Shown here: piece after piece, positions 21,667-21,668 of the stretch | Position numbering within the stretch: position 1 is the stretch's first letter | Layout: each line of letters begins with the position of its first letter | Assembly (NCBI GenBank): GCA_046160865.1 | Contig: JBJXHG010000063.1 | Span: 1 to 21,668, forward strand | Source: JBJXHG01 sp046160865 | Lineage (GTDB): Bacteria; Planctomycetota; UBA1135; GCA-002686595 | DNA length: 21,668 nucleotides | Direction of reading: 5' to 3' | Notes under the pieces: model-generated | Told to the model about the DNA's origin: nothing | Seen by the model: the letters and a program-made list of their open reading frames with translations, nothing else | Databases searched by the model: none | Program-made: the position numbers and the translations under genes

Positions 21667-21668
21667 CG

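Overview
The window reads as a piece of a high-GC planctomycete chromosome. The main clue is the C-terminal tail of the secreted protein at 15438-17936, with its GTAFCFGDG...PCPC...GC-NS cysteine/glycine pattern. I associate that tail with exported proteins of marine planctomycetes, from memory rather than from a search. Other clues fit: a type IIB topoisomerase A subunit, HEAT-repeat and M64/C11 secreted peptidases, a Lys/Ala-rich histone-like tail, and many genes preceded by TAnnnT-like boxes instead of Shine-Dalgarno sequences. No rRNA, tRNA, CRISPR array, transposase or phage structural gene was seen, and no gene-free stretch exceeds about 225 bases.

Layout. 1-1677: apaG and an EamA-family transporter, each apparently its own unit. 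1809-5745: a tight plus-strand cluster of three type IV pilin-like genes (PilV-, PilW- and PilX/DUF7305-like) followed by an exported HEAT-repeat protein. These probably form or service a surface filament or pseudopilus. 5819-8375: a secreted M64-type metallopeptidase, a DinB-fold protein with a basic tail, and a small membrane-anchored protein translationally coupled to it. 8394-9000: a second DinB-family gene, divergent from the next gene, with a perfect 10-bp inverted repeat between them. 9001-12699: a 1232-residue exported fusion of TPR-like helices, a gluzincin peptidase, a LamG-like sandwich and a cysteine-less thioredoxin-like fold.

12734-15311 (minus strand): topoisomerase VI subunit A, followed 19 nt later by a TIR-like nucleotide-binding protein with its own Shine-Dalgarno. 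The TIR-like gene is visibly less GC-rich than everything around it and looks like an acquired immune effector placed behind a core-type gene. This is the most interesting part of the window. 15438-17936: secreted protein with three tandem ~135-residue repeats. 18159-19547: secreted clostripain-like (C11) peptidase. 19639-20715: radical SAM protein with a cysteine-rich C-terminus. 20854-21579: CPBP intramembrane protease. The window ends in a 19-G run that is probably an assembly edge.

Two genome-style observations stand out. (1) Several first-of-unit genes have a TA-start hexamer 12-14 nt before the ATG and no Shine-Dalgarno, the geometry of leaderless mRNAs, while genes inside operons have good GAGG(AG) sites. 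(2) Gene ends often carry perfect GC hairpins without a U tract.
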